Shown piece after piece: positions 13,656 to 14,338 of a DNA stretch of 14,338 nt. The notes below the pieces were generated by a model. The model was given only the letters and a program-made list of their open reading frames with translations, searched no databases and was not told the origin of the DNA. The DNA comes from an uncultured bacterium (GTDB lineage Bacteria > Patescibacteria > ABY1 > SG8-24 > 2-12-FULL-60-25), in contig CALMET010000051.1 of NCBI GenBank assembly GCA_937863195.1, positions 1 to 14,338 of the forward strand, in the 5' to 3' direction. Both the position numbers and the translations under genes were made by a program. Position 1 is the stretch's first letter. Every line of letters starts with the position of its first letter.

Positions 13656-14338
13656 ATGCGATCTCGTAAATTTCCCGAAGAGATAAGTGAGGCGCATCAG
13701 GATATCCTTGATGCATTTTATGGGGGTTTTTCAGTGGCGGGATTCCTTCAGGTTGATCCCGAACCCCTTATTCCCCGAAACGATGACTCTGTCATCTTTA
13801 CTAACGCGACAATTACCTCGCTAAAGCCGCTTATTTCCAATAGGGCGGTGCCTGTTCCGGGGGTTTTTCTCATTCAGCCCTGTTTGCGAGTGCAAAACAT
13901 TGCAAAAGCTGATCAAGGGGGCGACCTCGCGTACATGTCTTACTTTAAGATGCCGGGCGTGCTAGGACATCCGGATTCGCTTGATGCACTTTGCGCTGCT
14001 GCGAGCAAATTCTTTTTTCAACGACTTGGGATAGATCCGAATGATTTCATCATACGAGCTAATGATGAGTGCGGGTATCTCGCACGTGTTTGGCAAGCGC
14101 ATTGTCCATGTGCTGGCATTGAATGGGATTCGCGTCCATCGAGATATTACCGCTGGACATACGGCATGCCAGGCGTTGATGGTATCGGTTTTACTTTTGC
14201 TATTAAGCACGGCCAAGCTCCGTATGAAGATTGTGGAAACCTTGTCGCTATGCGTCTTAATGGCGAAGTGGTGGGATACGAATTTGGGGTTGGGTTGGAA
14301 ACAATCATTGCCCGCATGCATGGCTTGAGTTCGCCGTT
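13656..14338 (+). CDS. AlaRS-like class II synthetase homolog, 3' truncated
   Basis: The frame from ATG 13656 is open to the window edge (227 codons seen). GGAGG lies 5 bases before the ATG, the best ribosome binding site in the cluster. The sequence resembles the alanyl-tRNA synthetase catalytic core: VIFTNATITSLKPLI (46-60; AlaRS LFTNAGMNQFKP), IQPCLRVQN (73-81; motif 2, QKCIRAGG), YMSYFKMPG (93-101; HTFFEMLGNFSFG) and GVGLETIIARMHG (211-223; motif 3, GMGLERxxxxxxG). The motif 3 arginine is Thr216 here, and the protein starts about as close to motif 1 as AlaRS does. It may be a synthetase paralog that activates an amino acid for a non-tRNA acceptor, as AlaRS- and SerRS-like proteins do in some antibiotic pathways (inference). 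Whether tRNA-binding or editing domains follow cannot be seen. Confidence 0.75.
   Translation, partial: MRSRKFPEEISEAHQDILDAFYGGFSVAGFLQVDPEPLIPRNDDSVIFTNATITSLKPLISNRAVPVPGVFLIQPCLRVQNIAKADQGGDLAYMSYFKMPGVLGHPDSLDALCAAASKFFFQRLGIDPNDFIIRANDECGYLARVWQAHCPCAGIEWDSRPSRYYRWTYGMPGVDGIGFTFAIKHGQAPYEDCGNLVAMRLNGEVVGYEFGVGLETIIARMHGLSSP

Noticed and set aside
13962..14328. Open frames on both strands overlapping the AlaRS-like gene
   Set aside because: The frame from 13656 has a strong ribosome binding site, AlaRS-like motifs and runs through the window end. The others show no family resemblance.
1..14338. tRNA, rRNA, CRISPR array, integrase or transposase
   Set aside because: Both strands were scanned by eye for CCA-ending cloverleafs, regular spaced repeats and DDE or tyrosine-recombinase motifs; none was found.

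Overview
The window looks like an accessory region of an uncultured bacterium of moderate GC. The giant cysteine-rich secreted protein at the left edge and the compact, often Shine-Dalgarno-poor genes resemble Patescibacteria (CPR) genomes, but this placement is inference. The T-box riboswitch would be unusual there, since T-boxes are best known from Firmicutes, Actinobacteria and Chloroflexi. No rRNA, tRNA, CRISPR array, transposase or integrase was seen.

Left region (1-5320). The 3' part of a very large cysteine-rich surface/secreted protein ends in a clean intrinsic terminator. A short intergenic stretch with hairpins follows. Next, on the minus strand, is a lipoprotein with MopE-type (PF11617-like) metal-binding repeats of the kind abundant in Myxococcota. 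Its DNA is clearly GC-richer than both flanks, which suggests recent acquisition.

Central minus-strand operon (8437 down to 5322). It has a consensus sigma-70-type promoter (TTGACA, 17 bases, TATAAT). Gene 1 is a thymidylate-synthase-family enzyme whose pyrimidine-discriminating Asn appears to be Asp, as in dCMP hydroxymethylases. Gene 2 is a 571-residue fusion of HAM1/RdgB-like NTP pyrophosphatase, SAM methyltransferase and a second HAM1 domain. Gene 3 is an AdkA-like P-loop nucleotide kinase. A hairpin that could hide the kinase ribosome binding site lies between genes 2 and 3.

Divergent plus-strand cluster (8553 to the right edge). It starts with a promoter and a complete T-box leader; S-turn geometry gives the specifier as AUU (Ile). 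The genes, in order, are a short GCS2-type carboxylate-amine ligase, an AstE/AspA-like M14 zinc hydrolase, an MccF-like S66 serine peptidase, a SAM methyltransferase, two overlapping dCTP-deaminase-family paralogs, and an AlaRS-like class II synthetase homolog cut off by the window.

Taken together, the two divergent operons combine pyrimidine (deoxy)nucleotide modification, phosphorylation and clean-up with amino-acid activation, ligation and hydrolysis, under a tRNA-charging sensor. I know of no described system with this content. Working hypotheses are a peptidyl- or aminoacyl-nucleotide metabolite pathway with an MccF-type self-protection hydrolase, or a T4-like modified-dCTP/nucleotide defence pathway. 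Both are inference; the individual family calls are much firmer than the pathway.
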